From assembly GCA_949130495.1 (NCBI GenBank), contig OX422210.1, positions 630,606,585 to 630,670,584 on the forward strand: DNA of 64,000 bases, written 5' to 3'. Each line of letters begins with the position of its first letter. The first letter of the stretch is position 1. Shown one piece after another: positions 22,721 to 34,910 of this stretch. The notes under the pieces are model-generated. The model was not told the origin of the DNA and ran no database searches. It was given only the letters and a program-made list of their open reading frames with translations. The stretch is from Sambucus nigra (lineage: Eukaryota > Streptophyta > Magnoliopsida > Dipsacales > Adoxaceae). The translations under genes were made by a program, and so were the position numbers.

Positions 22721-24796
22721 TTAATATAAGTATATATTAGTGTATTAAAAATAAATCTACATTATTTCTAATTGTTTTTAATAAAAAAACTTTTTTATTA
22801 TTATTTTTTATAAAATAAAAAAGTTTTGTAAAATGAAAAAAAATTGTATCCTTTTTTATTAACTGTTTTATGCTAAAATCGAAAGGTTTTTACAACTGTT
22901 TTAATAAATAACTATTTTTAAATAAAACTAATTATTTTAAACATTTTTTTAAGTTTTAAGAACTATTATTAAAAATTGAAAACTAACTATTTCAAAACTA
23001 ACTTCTTGTTCAAATATTATTCCTCACGTGTTTTTAATTCAATTATTTATATATATTGGACCGATAAGGGAATAAAATAGCATTTTGGTGACTTGGAAGA
23101 GTTGTAGTTCCTAGTTTGCAAGCCAACTACGTTTGCCATTTATGTTCTTTTTAAACTATAACATAAAGTCAATCCAATATATAAAAAAAATTATTACATG
23201 CCTACGGATTTGTTCTTCATAGAACAACGTGTTCCCATATTAATGAACAAAACTAATTATTTATATGGCATACTTGCTCATAAAAATGAATAAAAACTAG
23301 AAAACTATGATAGGTCCTAAATTAACATAATGGGTTGTAGTAGATCCAATCTTTTTTTTTCCCAATAGGTAACTTGCACATATGTTGCTGATAACAGTAT
23401 TTCTAAAGTTTTTAATAACTATTATTAAAAACAGAAAAACTAACTATTTCAAAAATAAATTCTTGTAACTATTTTGTATAACAGTTTTTAGAAAAATAAC
23501 TTTTAAAAAAAAATATTTTTTTAACAGTTCTTTATAATTAGAAAAACATTTTTAGAACAGTCATAAAAAATTATTTTTAAAACCATTATGAAAACGTTAT
23601 TTTTAATTAAGAATTTTTTTTATAATTTATTTTAAAAATAAGTTTTTTAACAGTTAAATCTTTTATTTTCAAAACAGTTATAAAAAAATTATTTTTTAAA
23701 TAAATTTATTTTTAAAACAGTTATTTTTAAATAATAGTTATTAAAACTTAAAAAAACTATTTAAAATAGTTAGTTTTATTTAAACAGTTATTTAAAAAAA
23801 AAGTTGTAAAAACCTTTTAATTTTATAAAAAAACAGTTAATAAAAAAACTATATATTTTTTTTTCATTTTATAAATTTTTTTGATTTTAATAAAAACATT
23901 TAATAAATTTTTTTTATTAAAAACAATTAGAAAAAATGTAGAATTTATTTTTAATACACTAATATATACTTATACTAATGTGAATTCATGTATTAATGAG
24001 TAAAAGAGTCTTTTTGGTTGAAAAAGTAAGTCAACTATCTGTAACACCGCACGATTTTTGAGACAGAGAAATTAAATTTTTGGGGAAAATAAAATTTATT
24101 TAAATTGAAGAGTTTTAAATTTTGACAATTGAGATCAAAACCAAATGACGTTATAAAGTAGTTCGGATGACGATTCTGAGTGTGCAGTTGATTTCGGATG
24201 GGACGAGATAGTCAAAATGACTGTCCTTGGGATTTATTTCGGTTCCGAAATATTTTTAAGTAAGTTTGACTCGAATTGGAGTGAACGAGTCATTTAAAAT
24301 GTGTATTATCATTTAAAACTGGGACTTATGCTTTAAAGGTTCAAGAGGCTTACGAATTCAGCCAATCTCATTTGAGAGAAAGAGAGAGAGAGAGAGAGAG
24401 AAGGAAAGAAGAAGAAGAAAGAAAGAGAGAGAGGAGAAAGCTTTGAGGTTTCCGGCTCATACATGATCTCGAGGACGATTCAACCCCTACAACTTCGAGG
24501 CAAGTGTTTAATCTTGCTAAATAATTCATTTGTGTATTTTATTTCATAAATTGTGGGTAAAAGAATTGGATTTTGGGATATATATATATCAAACCTAGAA
24601 TTGGGTATTTAAACCTTTCATTTCATGATCATACTTGGGTTTAAGGGTGTAGAACTTGAAAGGATTGGATATAAGATGATTTTTAGGTTAGAAAACATGT
24701 TGAGAATTAGGATAAATGGTTGGAAGTTGTATAAATTGATTTTTGGAAATTTTGGGTTTTGGAGAAATTACCCCATTTCGTGGTTTACTGCCCCTT

Positions 24797-24974
24797 GTGA
24801 ATCGATTCGCTATGTTGCAGAGCCTACAGGTCTTTAGGGCCGAATCGATTTTCCCTTTGCGAATAGATTCGGCATGTAGCAGACTTACAGGTGCAGTGGG
24901 CCGAATCGATTCGGAAGGACCGAATCGATTCGCTAGGAGGACCGAATCGATTCGGAGGGGCCGAATCGATTCGG
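24797..24974. repeat. Cluster of seven CCGAATCGATTCGG palindromes in solo LTR B
   Basis: Perfect 14-bp palindromes lie at 24901-24914 and 24961-24974, with near-perfect ones at about 24797, 24840, 24859, 24920 and 24942. The last four stand in close succession. The cluster is about 0.76-0.93 kb from the LTR start. Confidence 0.9.
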
Positions 24975-26175
24975 AAACAGGGCTATTTTACCTATGTTTT
25001 TCTAGGGAGAGTTTTATTCCATTTTGCTTGGGTTTCTTGATTTGGAACATTCTTATATGAGGTTAGAGGTATGTTTTGAAGATTTAATTGGGAGTTTCTC
25101 GCCTGATGAGATCGCGGGGACGTATCAAGCTATTTTGGGAACATATAAACGCATGTATTGGAGAGTGTTATATCGATATAGTGGGGAATCTCATTAAGGA
25201 TGGGACCCCTAATTTGGATATTAGAAGTAAGTCATAATATGACATAAGGATAAGGCCTCTTCGAGAGAGTAGTGAGGGTATGGCGTGATATTGTATGCCG
25301 ACTTTTGTGTCGAATCCTTGTAGCGATATGATTCTATATATATGATGTGATTGGGGAACAATGAGAGAGAAAGGTCGCGTATCCTTAGTGATGATAAACT
25401 CAAGGAATAAAATCATAAATGCAAAAAAAATGTTAAGGGTTTGTAATGAGGCATTGAACCGTAATCTGAAGTGAGGGTAATTTAACTTGTTGCCGACCAA
25501 TAGTTATGAGTATACTTATCGTCGGAATAGTCTATATATATCTATCGGCCCGTGATTGACTATGGGTATCCCAATATATGATGAGATCATAAAGTAAATT
25601 TAGTTTTGAGTTTGAGGCTTACCAATTATTGGTGGTGTGAGCAACAATGGGGATTCCAATACTTGATGGGATTATGAAATGAATTCAGGATTTAGCTTGA
25701 GATTTGCAGACTATTAGTCATGTGTATACTTATAGTAGGGAATTATTATGGGATATATCGATGTGCATTCGGATACAGACGTGATGTATAGTGATTTTTA
25801 AATACGTTAACCTTTGAGATAGTAACCTTAGTATGGTATATATATATATTGGAAGATTATTCATATCATAGGGGTAATGGATGAATATGTTTCAAGTGAG
25901 GGATCATAATACAAAATGAATTAGATTAGTAGACTTAGTGACGGCTGTATAATGTAGACTATATACACAGATAACCGAATTTATTAATCTCATACATACG
26001 GACAAGAGATAGTATGTATTGATATAGATATATTTACATAGATATGTCTATATATGTGTATAGATGGTATGGATATATATACCGTGTGTGATGGTTTGTA
26101 TATATGATAAAATCATGTGTATGTATATATATAGTGTGAATGATATACATACTTATTATGTGAGCATACCCGACA

Positions 26176-26449
26176 CATGCTATCATGGGAGGTTGCGCGA
26201 TGAGGGTGAGATCCCTGGCTTGAGGAGCAGGGTTCGTATAGTCCCCAGGTCATAATCGTCCCTTATTAGTTGTGTGATTTTATTTTAGGGGTGAGAAGTC
26301 TTGGGTATGATTCGTTCTCACTTTTCGGTTTGGAGGTATGACCGCTTCCTATTCGCTATGATTGATTTTGTTACCATGGCGGTGTGATAATAGTCCGATA
26401 TGTGGTGACCCTGGGAGAAAGTGAGTAATTCCTGGAAGATGATAGCATG
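26176..26449 (+). other. Stem-closed conserved LTR domain, copy in solo LTR B
   Basis: CATGCTATCAT (26176-26186) pairs perfectly over 11 bp with ATGATAGCATG (26439-26449). The interior has the shared phrases 'ggaggttgcgcgatg', 'ctggcttgaggagcaggg', 'tatagtccccaggtcat', 'gggtgaga' and 'cctggaag'. Confidence 0.78.
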
Positions 26450-26810
26450 GTGCAGTATTTTTATATCCTATAACCGTTTATGATATGTGTCTAGCAAAGT
26501 GTACATTATGTGTGTTATGTATAGGTGGTTATAGGAATGAATGATTGCATATATATATATATATTGAGAGTATATATATATATATCCTATAGGTAAAGGT
26601 GACATAAATTTTCTAGTATGTACATCTTGGGTGATTTCGGTGTACTAGTTTATCAAGGTCGAAAGATCATACTTAGTGACAATTACGGTTATATCGGCCC
26701 AAGGAGTTAGATAGAGACTCTAATTATGTTCTTAGGCATAGTACTATATAATTAAGTAGTTGTAGTAGTGTTGAAGACATAATGGATCCCCACGATCAAA
26801 GTTGTCAAGG

Positions 26811-26872
26811 AGTAGTGTATCAGGGGGTTTCTTGTTTGGATTTCGCTTTGCGAGATGCCCCATGCACGAAAC
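26811..26872 (+). other. ~60-nt folded motif, copy in solo LTR B
   Basis: The copy reads from AGTAGTGTATCAGGGGG through GGATTTCGCTTTGCGAGA to GCCCCATGCACGAA. GGGG/CCCC can close around the hairpin TTTCGC-TTT-GCGAGA. See the finding on eight copies. Confidence 0.7.
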
Positions 26873-28020
26873 GTAGTACAATGTTGAGAGTGGAGAGAAG
26901 TTTTGTCCTTAGTACTTGTATGTATGTTGTTGAGAGAATAAACTCTTATATTGAAATCTAATGTCAATGTATGTCGTGCTAAGACTAATAATCGGTTTAA
27001 GCTAATAACCAGAACGAATAAATCCTAGTAAGATATATATATATATATCTGTGTGTACATATTTAAGTGTGATTACAATGAAAAGGATTTTGGGTTAAGT
27101 TAGGAAGGTGGGTCATGCGGGTATAAGCCAGGTGTATAGTTAGGTGGGTGGTTCTAAAATTGTGTCGGGTAACTTAAAATTTAAGATTCCGGAACACGAT
27201 TAGGCGCGCGCTATAGATAAGAGGTGAGTTTTGGGGTTTCACAAGAGTGCGACTCCACTTTAATTATGAAATATTGCATTTTTAATTATTATGCACTGTT
27301 ATGCACTTGCTATAAACATTTTTACACCTCGGGCTCTGACCCGTTTATATTTCTCTCTTGCTATATATATATATATTGTCACTACAGGTGTCCCACCGCA
27401 AGGATATCGTGGATGTTTTCCTATCCAGTGTCTTGGGAGCCGTAACAGATGTGGACTGTTGCGGGATTTGTATTAGCCGTTTCCTACATTCTTGTAAATC
27501 TAGATAGGATTCATTTTTGTATATCGGGTTCATACCCAGGAGTCATTTGTAGCAGTTTATATTTCTTTTCTATGGATGTTGTATTGTCTGTGACCCGATA
27601 GCATATTCGGGTATATTTCCTTATACGTACTTATGATGTATTATGAGCATGTCCTTTTCTTCATGATGCTTGTGTACCTTTTATTTATGCTCAGTAGTCT
27701 TTTGTTGTTGGCTTGATGTTTATAGTATGATTTTATTTAATTTTGGCATCCGCTTTTATAGTTTTGGGTAGTTAGCCTTCTTTATTTTAGTATCATCAGT
27801 TGATGCTGAGAATGATCCATCTGAGATTCCTGATTTAATGTAGTATAGGGCTGGCCACCCGTTATTATTTTAAGCGGGGTATCACACTATCGATCAAACC
27901 AGTCAACTGACTGTTTCCGTTGATTTAGAACATCAACCAATTATAATGTAAACTAGTGTACTCCAAGCCCCAATTATTATGAATAAATGTACCCCAAATC
28001 GTAAATGACCCTAAAATATA

Positions 28021-28172
28021 TAACGAATATATGTATTTCATTAATAGAATATTTGATGCCAAACAAATAATTGAATTTAAATTGAAATGAAATGCAAAAA
28101 GGAAAATATTTAATGATGAAGTAAGGAGAATTAAAAAACAAAAAAGAATAGAACACGCACGCACGCGCGCAG

Positions 28173-28235
<63 letters not shown>

Positions 28236-29017
28236 GATTATTTAAAAATATAATTATTTTTCTAAACAATCCTATTGTTATAAAAATTTTAATATATAAG
28301 CTTTTTTTTATAAAACTATCGTGTTAATACTTTTTTATAATTTTTTTAATAAAACCTAATTTTAGAAAATAAGTATAAAATATTTTATTATATACAAAAA
28401 TTGTATTTTTATAAAGTAGTTTTCAAACAAATGTAGTTTTTAGCTTCATTTCTTTGTATAAATTGTGTTTTAAAAGGATGTTCTATAAATAAAAATATAT
28501 TTTTTTTAAGAAAAATTTGGTTTTATAAAGCAATGTTAAAGTTCATAATTTATAAATGGCTTTAGAACATTGTACATTTTTTAATAATTTTTTTTGAGTT
28601 ATATATAAAAAATTATTTATTATATAAATATCAACGTTTATTAATTGAGGGAAACGATGTTTCATATAAAAAAAACTTTTATATGGGGAGACACCATTTG
28701 TAAAATTGCGTTTTCTGTAAATTATATTTTAAAAGGTCGTTTTATAAATAAAAATAGACATTTTTTTAAGAAAAAAATATTTTTATAAAGCAATGTTAAC
28801 GTTTAGAATTTATAAACTATTTCACAAAGCTGTACTTTTTTTTATAAAAAATACTTTTTGAGTGATATATACAAAATTATTTATTATATAAATGTTAACA
28901 TTTATTAATTGAGGGAAAATATGTTTAATATAAGAAAAACTTTTATATGGGGAGACACTATTTGTAACATAACTCTCTGCATTTAAGGTGAATATGTGGC
29001 ACACTAACATGAGGAGA

Positions 29018-29055
<38 letters not shown>

Positions 29056-29150
29056 TTTTTCAAAAAATAAAAAATTAATACTTATATTTGCACTAATTTT
29101 CAATATTTGTTATAATATTTAAATTTATTATATTTATGTATATGTCCAAT
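28021..29150. repeat. AT-rich DNA with microsatellite and a 2 x ~258-bp tandem repeat
   Basis: No gene is seen. A compound (GC/AC)n(AT)n tract lies at about 28156-28230, and (AT)n at about 29021-29051. A unit of about 258 bp occurs twice (about 28450-28707 and 28708-28965), marked by 'tataaataaaaata', 'ttataaagcaatgttaa', 'attaattgagggaaa' and 'cttttatatggggagacac'. Confidence 0.7.
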
Positions 29151-29466
29151 TTTATTAAAACTCTACCAATTTGTACTATAAATAAAAGCCAACCTCCATT
29201 ATCGTTACACTAATTAATGAAAAATTCTTCCTATATTTAAAAGTATCCCCATGCCATTATTTTTTAACACGTTATCAACACGATTGTTGGAGTATTATTT
29301 CCATATATCAAGACCCAACAAAAATATTGTAAAAGATTTCACACACAAAAAAAAGAATAGAAACTGATACGCCCCTTAACACCATAGGTATGCCCCATAT
29401 GCCTTGCTTGATGTTACCAGCATAAATTTTTTATATATGCTTCTTTTAAACCTCCTGATCTCATCC

Positions 29467-29469
<3 letters not shown>
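29151..29469 (+). mobile_element. LTR end and primer-binding-site fragment of a second Copia-like element
   Basis: A TATA-like 'ctataaataaaag' and 'ttacactaattaatgaaaaattc' are followed by TTTAACACGTTATCAACACG (about 29266-29285), close to the LTR/primer-binding-site junction of the 16.2 kb Copia element. No second LTR or coding part was found. The rest, to 29469, is non-coding. Confidence 0.55.

Positions 29470-29546
<77 letters not shown>
29470..29546. repeat. (TA)n(AAT)n microsatellite at the left border of the pararetrovirus
   Basis: About 55 bp of TA repeat, then AAT repeats, running directly into TATCAGAGC of the viral primer-binding site. Confidence 0.9.
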
Positions 29547-29553
29547 TCAGAGC
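29545..29553 (+). promoter_or_regulatory. Remnant of the viral tRNA-Met primer-binding site
   Basis: TATCAGAGC matches the core of TGGTATCAGAGC, the plant initiator-tRNA complementary site that marks position 1 of Caulimoviridae maps. The first bases are replaced by the AAT repeat. Its place, just before the viral genes, supports the assignment. Confidence 0.65.
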
Positions 29554-29619
29554 TATTTTAATTACATATAATTATTTATTAATAATATATCTAAAGAAAA
29601 GAGTGGAATATTAGTCTAT

Positions 29620-30060
29620 GACTACTTAAAAAGAATTTATTAAACAACAAACTTTAAAACTGTACATAACAGTAAAAGTTTATAAAAAGAGACTTGAAAG
29701 AGATATAGAAAATAAAAATTACATAAATGCAACAATAAACAACTGGATAATAAAAAATTTAGAAGAAAAATTAGAGAATATAGTTGAGAATTAGAAATAT
29801 TATCTAAAAAAAGTAGATTTGAATAACTATAGTTTATGAATAATAGTATTATTCTAGAGAAACTAAAGAAAATAGAAGAAAGTCAAGATTATATCAAAGA
29901 ACAAGCAGAAGTAGTAAACGAAAGAATATTAAATATAAAACTAGAAACAAAAAAGGCAAAAAAGCTAAAAAAATAAAGTATCACCTGAAATAGAATAATT
30001 AATAGAAAAATTTAGAAGAATTAAAGTAGACACAAAAATAATTAAACAAAAATTAAATAT
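29620..30060 (+). pseudogene. Pararetroviral N-terminal coiled-coil region
   Basis: Lys/Glu-rich, heptad-like stretches occur in changing frames (for example ILEKLKKIEESQDYIKEQAE near 29848) and are cut by stops. Pararetroviruses usually encode a small coiled-coil, virion-associated protein or domain upstream of the movement protein; the assignment rests on position and composition only. Confidence 0.5.
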
Positions 30061-30612
30061 TTTCTACTAAAAAAAAGGCATCCAGCAACAAAGGTAAAGA
30101 AGTATATAGAATAGAAAATATATATGATAATGAAGAAGACACTAAAAGATATATAGAAAAAGGTATTCAAATGACAAGGGGACACCAATTATTTAATAAG
30201 AACATATAAGAATTTAATAATAATAATAAAACATATAATCATACTAGCCAAAGAAAAATAACAACCGTAAATAGCGAAGATTAAATTTAATAACAATAGA
30301 ATCAGTAAAAGAATTAGAAAAGAAAAATTAGAATTCATGCATTTAGGATTAATAGTAATAGATCTTGTAGGTCTTACTAGATTAGAAGCAGGTACACAAG
30401 TTTTAGTATACATATATGATGATAGATGGAATAATCATAAACAGGCGTAAATAGCTAGTGCAGAAGTAGATTTAGCCAAAAATGCAGTCGTTATAGGATG
30501 TATACCTAATTTTTCTATGGACATAAGAGAATTTAGTAAACATATAAAGATATCAATAAGAACAAGAGGCTATAATATGGGAGAAAATTATAATAACCTC
30601 TTAGTATATACT
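30061..30612 (+). pseudogene. Pararetroviral movement protein (30K superfamily), 3' end cut by a Gypsy insertion
   Basis: Conserved pieces of the Caulimoviridae cell-to-cell movement protein are readable: LGLIVIDLVGLTRLEAGTQV, then YDDRW, then IPNFSMDIREF, then TRGYNMGENYNNLLV. The protein enlarges plasmodesmata in infections. One stop (near 30450) and upstream frameshifts inactivate it. The Gypsy element inserted exactly at the last motif; a short C-terminal remainder continues at 41970-42060, before the capsid frame. The 4-of-5 match of ATACT and ATACA around the insertion supports this link. Confidence 0.8.
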
Positions 30613-31872
30613 TGTAACACCTCGAAAATTTGAGGACTTTAAATTTAATTATTTTTGAGTGAAATAAAAATTATTTATTTTGAAGAAATTTAAATTTATG
30701 ATTTGGAGAAAATTATTTGATTTGGAGAAATTATTTAAATTGGATGATTTATTTAATTTGGCAAATTGAGATTTAATTATTCGTATTTTTTTGTGTCGCA
30801 TTTTTGGGTCGAAAAAATTGAGAATGTTATAAAGTAATTCGGGTGACAATTCTAAGTGCACGGTTGAGTTCGAATGGGTCGAAATAGTCGAAAAAGAGTA
30901 CACAGGGGTAGTAAATGGGTCTCAGAGCATTTTTAGGCATAACCAAGCCTACATAAGAGTGTTTGGGCCATTTTAATGAAGCCCACAAGCCTAAAAACGA
31001 GATTGACTTAATAAAACCTAAAAGTGAGAGGGCGTGGTAGCCATAAATCATTTTAGAAAACCTAAGTAAGTAGAGGAGAAAAGAGGCAGCAATTGGAGAA
31101 ACCTTAGGAGCCAAAAATCAAGACTAAGTGTGGGCAATCTTCATCAAATCATCATCTACACCAAAGGATCCAGTCCCTACGACTCCTACAAGGAAAGTGG
31201 TTAAACTTGATTTTAAACTAATTGCGGATTTCAATTCATATCATAGTGGGTGTGATAAAAGTCCATGGTTTGGGGGTTGGGTTAACAAATAAATTGGGTT
31301 TCAATTAATTGAATACTATGTGTATATTTTGTACGGATGAAGATTTATATCTCAAGAGAAATGTTGGAGATTTAGACTTGTGATTTGGAACCAGATATAT
31401 TATTGTTAAAATCGATGATTAGTGAAATCAAAAAGGGAAGAAAATCTTATAAATTCTGTGAAAACCAAATCATAAATCTAGAGAAATTTTACCGAGAATG
31501 CCTTGAAGTTGTAGTGTAAACTTGAATCTGTACAATTTGTTAACGATATATTTGGGAATTGGATACTATAAGAAATCGGACTAGGCAACAAGGGTTTAAA
31601 GATAAAGACACTATGCAGACGAAACCATAGTTACCCAACTCATTCTTTTGTTAACTGTTCGTTTTACACATCGATGTTGGCAAAATGATGAAATTTCGAT
31701 GTTGGGATTTCGTTGGAATCCGTTGATGTTGTTGAGGGTTAACAACTATGGATTTTAGGTTGAGGTTAAAAGCTTGGAAGGTTGTCCATGGAGGAATGAC
31801 GAAAGCAAAAGCTTGGAAGTTTGGCTATGGAGGAATGGCGAAAGCACGGAGACGAAGTGGGAAATACCCAGC

Positions 31873-31911
31873 AGGTCATTCGAACGACCTGGGGCGTCGT
31901 TCGAACGACGC
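31873..31911. repeat. Pair of TTCGAA-centred palindromes in the Gypsy 5' LTR
   Basis: AGGTCATTCGAACGACCT (one mismatched pair) and the perfect 18-bp GCGTCGTTCGAACGACGC are separated by three G residues. The 3' LTR keeps only one, at about 37362-37377. Confidence 0.9.
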
Positions 31912-32359
31912 TGCCGGATCCGCCCAATTTTGCTAATTTATTTATTTATTTTGAGCATGGTTTGGAAGTTATGGAGATTGCAGTACAAAATTTCATTCTT
32001 CCATACGCAGGAATTTAAATGGGAGGCATATAAATAAAACGAAAAAAGGATAAAAGTATGAAGATTTAAATTATAGAAGTTGGGAGTGATAAATTCTAAA
32101 GTATATATTTCGGGACAAGTGAATGTGTCCGGACATCGTGTTTAAGTGAGACCATTTTTAATAAATTAATTAGTGTGCAAATTAATCAAATTACAAGTTG
32201 GTATATAGACTTGGGTATTTTAGGCTAGTGTCACGGGTATTATGCATGGTATAGCCTGGATTAAATTTGATGTGTATATATATATATATATATATATATT
32301 GTGTGTGTGTGTTCATAAAGATCGGTGACTAACTATTTATTAAAAGCATACCCCTCTAG

Positions 32360-32593
32360 TGCTATCATAAGAGGTTGAGCGATGTGGGTGAATCCCCTGA
32401 CTTGAGGAGCAGGACGAGTATAATCCTCAGGTCATAGCGTTCGAAGTTAGGGGTGAGACACTTTGGGTATGATTCGATCTCACTTCCTGAGGGAACTATG
32501 ACTGCCTCCGCTACGTTTATTTTGTTTCACTAATTCGGGGAGCTAACCGTGTCAAGGTGTCTGGGTGGATGAGTATACCTGGAAATGATAGCA
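32360..32593 (+). other. Stem-closed conserved LTR domain, copy in the Gypsy 5' LTR
   Basis: TGCTATCAT (32360-32368) pairs with ATGATAGCA (32585-32593). The helix can extend outward with G-T pairs. The interior includes 'gaggttgagcgatg', 'gacttgaggagcagg', 'ctcaggtcatagcg' and 'gggtgagac'. The 3' LTR copy is at 40757-40990. Confidence 0.78.
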
Positions 32594-33578
32594 TTGTAGA
32601 GAACATCCGGTGAGTGTCTACTCGGGTGCATGGTTATATATTTACGGCATGTGTGTGAATGTTGTAATATGATGATACATATATATGGTGAAAATATTTA
32701 TATACGGGTAAAACACATGATATGAATTGTATTTATAGTATATTACTCGTGAGAATGTTATATGGTCCCAAATGAGAAATGATTAATTAAGTTAATGTGA
32801 TGAATAACATATAAATCATATATTAAACAAACTCGGCTTAGAGTAGTGTGTCAGGAAGGATATTATCGAGAACTAGTCACGGGGTAGAGGACTAGGTGAG
32901 TTATATAGGAAAAAGGTTAGGTGTGCACAATAGTTGAGGGGTGAGTCAGTCATCAAGAAAGTGCGACACTAGCTTAAATATGAAGAGCATTCATGCATTA
33001 TAATTTACTGCAATATAATTCACTTGCTAAATATTTTCAAAATATTTTGGGTTCTAACCCTTGCTATCAAATATTTTTAAAACCTTTGATGTGTCCGACC
33101 ACATGGATGCTAGACTTGATTCTATTCCAGGATTACATAACTGCGACATATGTGGGTGCTGCAGGAGTTGGATTAGACGACTCTTTCATTAATTCCCAGT
33201 TTAGGAATTTTATCTCAGTTGTATTTTGGAGCATGTTGCTCACTGTATTTATTCAGATTGTATGGGATTTATTTTCTACCTGTCAGATGTATTTTGGTTT
33301 GGACATTTTTATTCGATGTTTATTCGGCTAGTACTTGTTTCAGCTATTGTGGAATTCTTAAACTCTATTATATTGTGGTGGTTATATTTAGTCTCTTGTT
33401 GTACTTAGTGGCTTGGTGTTTTAAAAGATAAAATTTTGATACCGACTTAATTAATTATTAGGTGGTTAGTAATTAATAAGTTTTCGACAATGATGTTAAG
33501 AATTAACTAGATGAAACTCCTATTTTAATTTGATAAAGTCCTGATCACCCGTTATTGAATTAAGCGGGGTGTTACAGA

Positions 33579-33590
33579 TGGTATCAGAGC
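33579..33590 (+). promoter_or_regulatory. Primer-binding site of the Gypsy element
   Basis: TGGTATCAGAGC is complementary to the 3' end of plant initiator tRNA-Met and lies 2 bp after the LTR. The following leader ('atcaggttctagtgtcctta') is also present in the LARD. Confidence 0.92.
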
Positions 33591-33767
33591 ATCAGGTTCT
33601 AGTGTCCTTAGGATCTGTGCGGCTTTTCATGTTTCAGCTTAGCATTTTTTTATATAGAGCCCTATTATTAGGATTGTTGACTCATCTTTATGCTTATGAG
33701 AGATCGTGCTTCTGCTATTAAGATTTGAATTAATAGTGAACTAATACAACTCATTTTAAATTTCAGA

Positions 33768-34910
33768 TGCCGCCTAAAATAGGTAGACCTGCTAGGGAAG
33801 TAGCCATAGGTGGAGTGAGAGAGGCTCAATAGGAGTTAGAGGTTCCGTAACCACAGGCCCCACTAGGTTTGTGACTACAGCTATGGTCTCAGATATTGTG
33901 GCCCAGGTGATCAATGCAACCATGACAACGATGGAAGCACAGTTTCCTTAGCCTCAGCAACCGCAGCCAGTGACCCTAGTTCTTCAGGCCCACCCGGGGC
34001 CGTTAGAGTGGCAGAGGGTTCTGGAGGCCTTTAAGAAGGGCCATCCCCCAGAGTTTCAAGGGGGTTTTGAGGTGATCTTGTCTTATTAGTGGAAGATAGA
34101 TATTCAGTGCCACTTGTGCATGGTCACTACAGTGAGGTCCAGAGATAGATGTTGGCTATGCTCAGGCTGACTGGGGCAGCCTTGTAGTGGCTGGAGTCGA
34201 AGATCACAATTGGAGAGAGAAATTCGATGACTATTGCCGAATTCTGGGTGCGGTTCAACCACAAGAACTTTCCTCCAGCTGTTGAGGCTGAGATGAGGAC
34301 AATTCGGGGAGGTGATTTAGGGTGACGGTTCTGTGGCAGAATACAAGGAGGAGTTCACCTGTTTGGCTAATTTGGTGCCAGATAAAGTGAGCAACGAGGA
34401 AGGGAGGGCGGCAAAATTTATTGATGGTTTGACCTAGAGGATCAAGAAACATTTGATTGGGAATCCTACTTTGGTGACATATTCAGACGTCGTTAACGCA
34501 GCCTTATTACACTGTCAGGACCATCGCTTCCACATGAAGGGAAGCAAGAGGGGAGGTGACCCTATCCAAAAGGGCAAGGCAAGTGGAGGTACTATTAGCG
34601 GAGCACAACAGCAGGATGGCAGGCAGCAGGGGAAAGAATTTCGGCAAGGGAATTCTGCCAAGAGATTTAGATCTGGGGACTATCGACAGGATGGACAGGA
34701 TTTTCAACACGGCCAACAGGGTCCCAATCAGCAGCACCACTTTGTTCCTTAGGGCCACTAGGGCCAAGGAAATGGCGGGGGGGGGGTCAGTCGGGATAGG
34801 TTCAGTGGAAGGGAGGATTTTTGGGGAAGTGTTACTTTTGTGGAGAGGCAGGTCACATGAAGAGAGATTGCCCTGAGCGAGGCAGGGGCAACTACAGGAA
34901 GGTGTCTTGG
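33768..34910 (+). pseudogene. gag: Gypsy gag remnant with CCHC zinc knuckle
   Basis: The frame starts at an ATG (MPPKIGRPAREVA). It then shows the usual gag landmarks in several frames: FKKGHPPEFQGGFE, a tryptophan-rich stretch near 34190, FWVRFNHKNFPP near 34240, then VAEYKEEFTCLANLVP near 34335. A CCHC knuckle CYFCGEAGHMKRDC lies at 34830-34871. Gag packages the element RNA into virus-like particles. At least five stops and one or more frameshifts inactivate it. After the knuckle, 'attgggtgcatcacaaca' near 35050 may be the remains of the protease active site (DSGAS). Confidence 0.85.

Larger units (their letters stand above)
24040..27886 (+). mobile_element. Solo LTR B (3847 bp, plus orientation) with perfect 5-bp target duplication
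   Basis: It starts TGTAACACCGCACG and ends AAGCGGGGTATCACA. CTATC flanks it on both sides (24035-24039 and 27887-27891). No internal region is present, so it is a solo LTR. It contains the palindrome cluster (24797-24974), the stem-closed domain (26176-26449), the ~60-nt folded motif (26811-26872) and an (AG)n tract at about 24376-24440 in its leader-like part. It belongs to the same broad group as the Gypsy and LARD LTRs in the window. Confidence 0.92.
22498..28011. mobile_element. Long-arm foldback element of Mutator type, 9-bp target duplication, split by solo LTR B
   Basis: The ends are inverted: left GGATCATTTATTATTTGGGG, right (reverse complement) GGGTCATTTACGATTTGGGG. The match continues for several hundred bp on each side ('tacattt(a/g)ttc', 'ggttg', 'agtcaactga', 'ctttttggttgaaaaagtaag', 'taatacactaatatata', 'ttctaattg', 'aaaggtttttacaact'). 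Identical 9-bp sequences TAAAATATA flank it (22489-22497 and 28012-28020), the signature of Mutator-like elements. The middle (about 23030-23400) is unique and non-coding. Without the inserted LTR (24040-27886) and its duplication the element is about 1.66 kb, with no ORF. Confidence 0.85.
30613..33576 (+). repeat. 5' LTR of the Gypsy element (2964 bp)
   Basis: It is bounded by TG...CA and holds two TTCGAA-centred palindromes (31873-31890 and 31894-31911), a (TA)n(TG)n tract at about 32274-32313 and the stem-closed domain (32360-32593). ORFs at 31748-32037 and 32993-33431 lie inside the LTR and show no protein family. Confidence 0.9.

Noticed and set aside
27925..28269. Membrane-protein-like ORFs with Cys/Val and Ile/Tyr repeats
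   Set aside because: They come from the (AC)n(AT)n tract and AT-rich DNA, with no family features.
31748..32037. Overlapping ORFs near 31.8 kb as possible genes
   Set aside because: They lie inside the Gypsy LTR, read through its palindromes, and the corresponding frame is broken in the 3' LTR.
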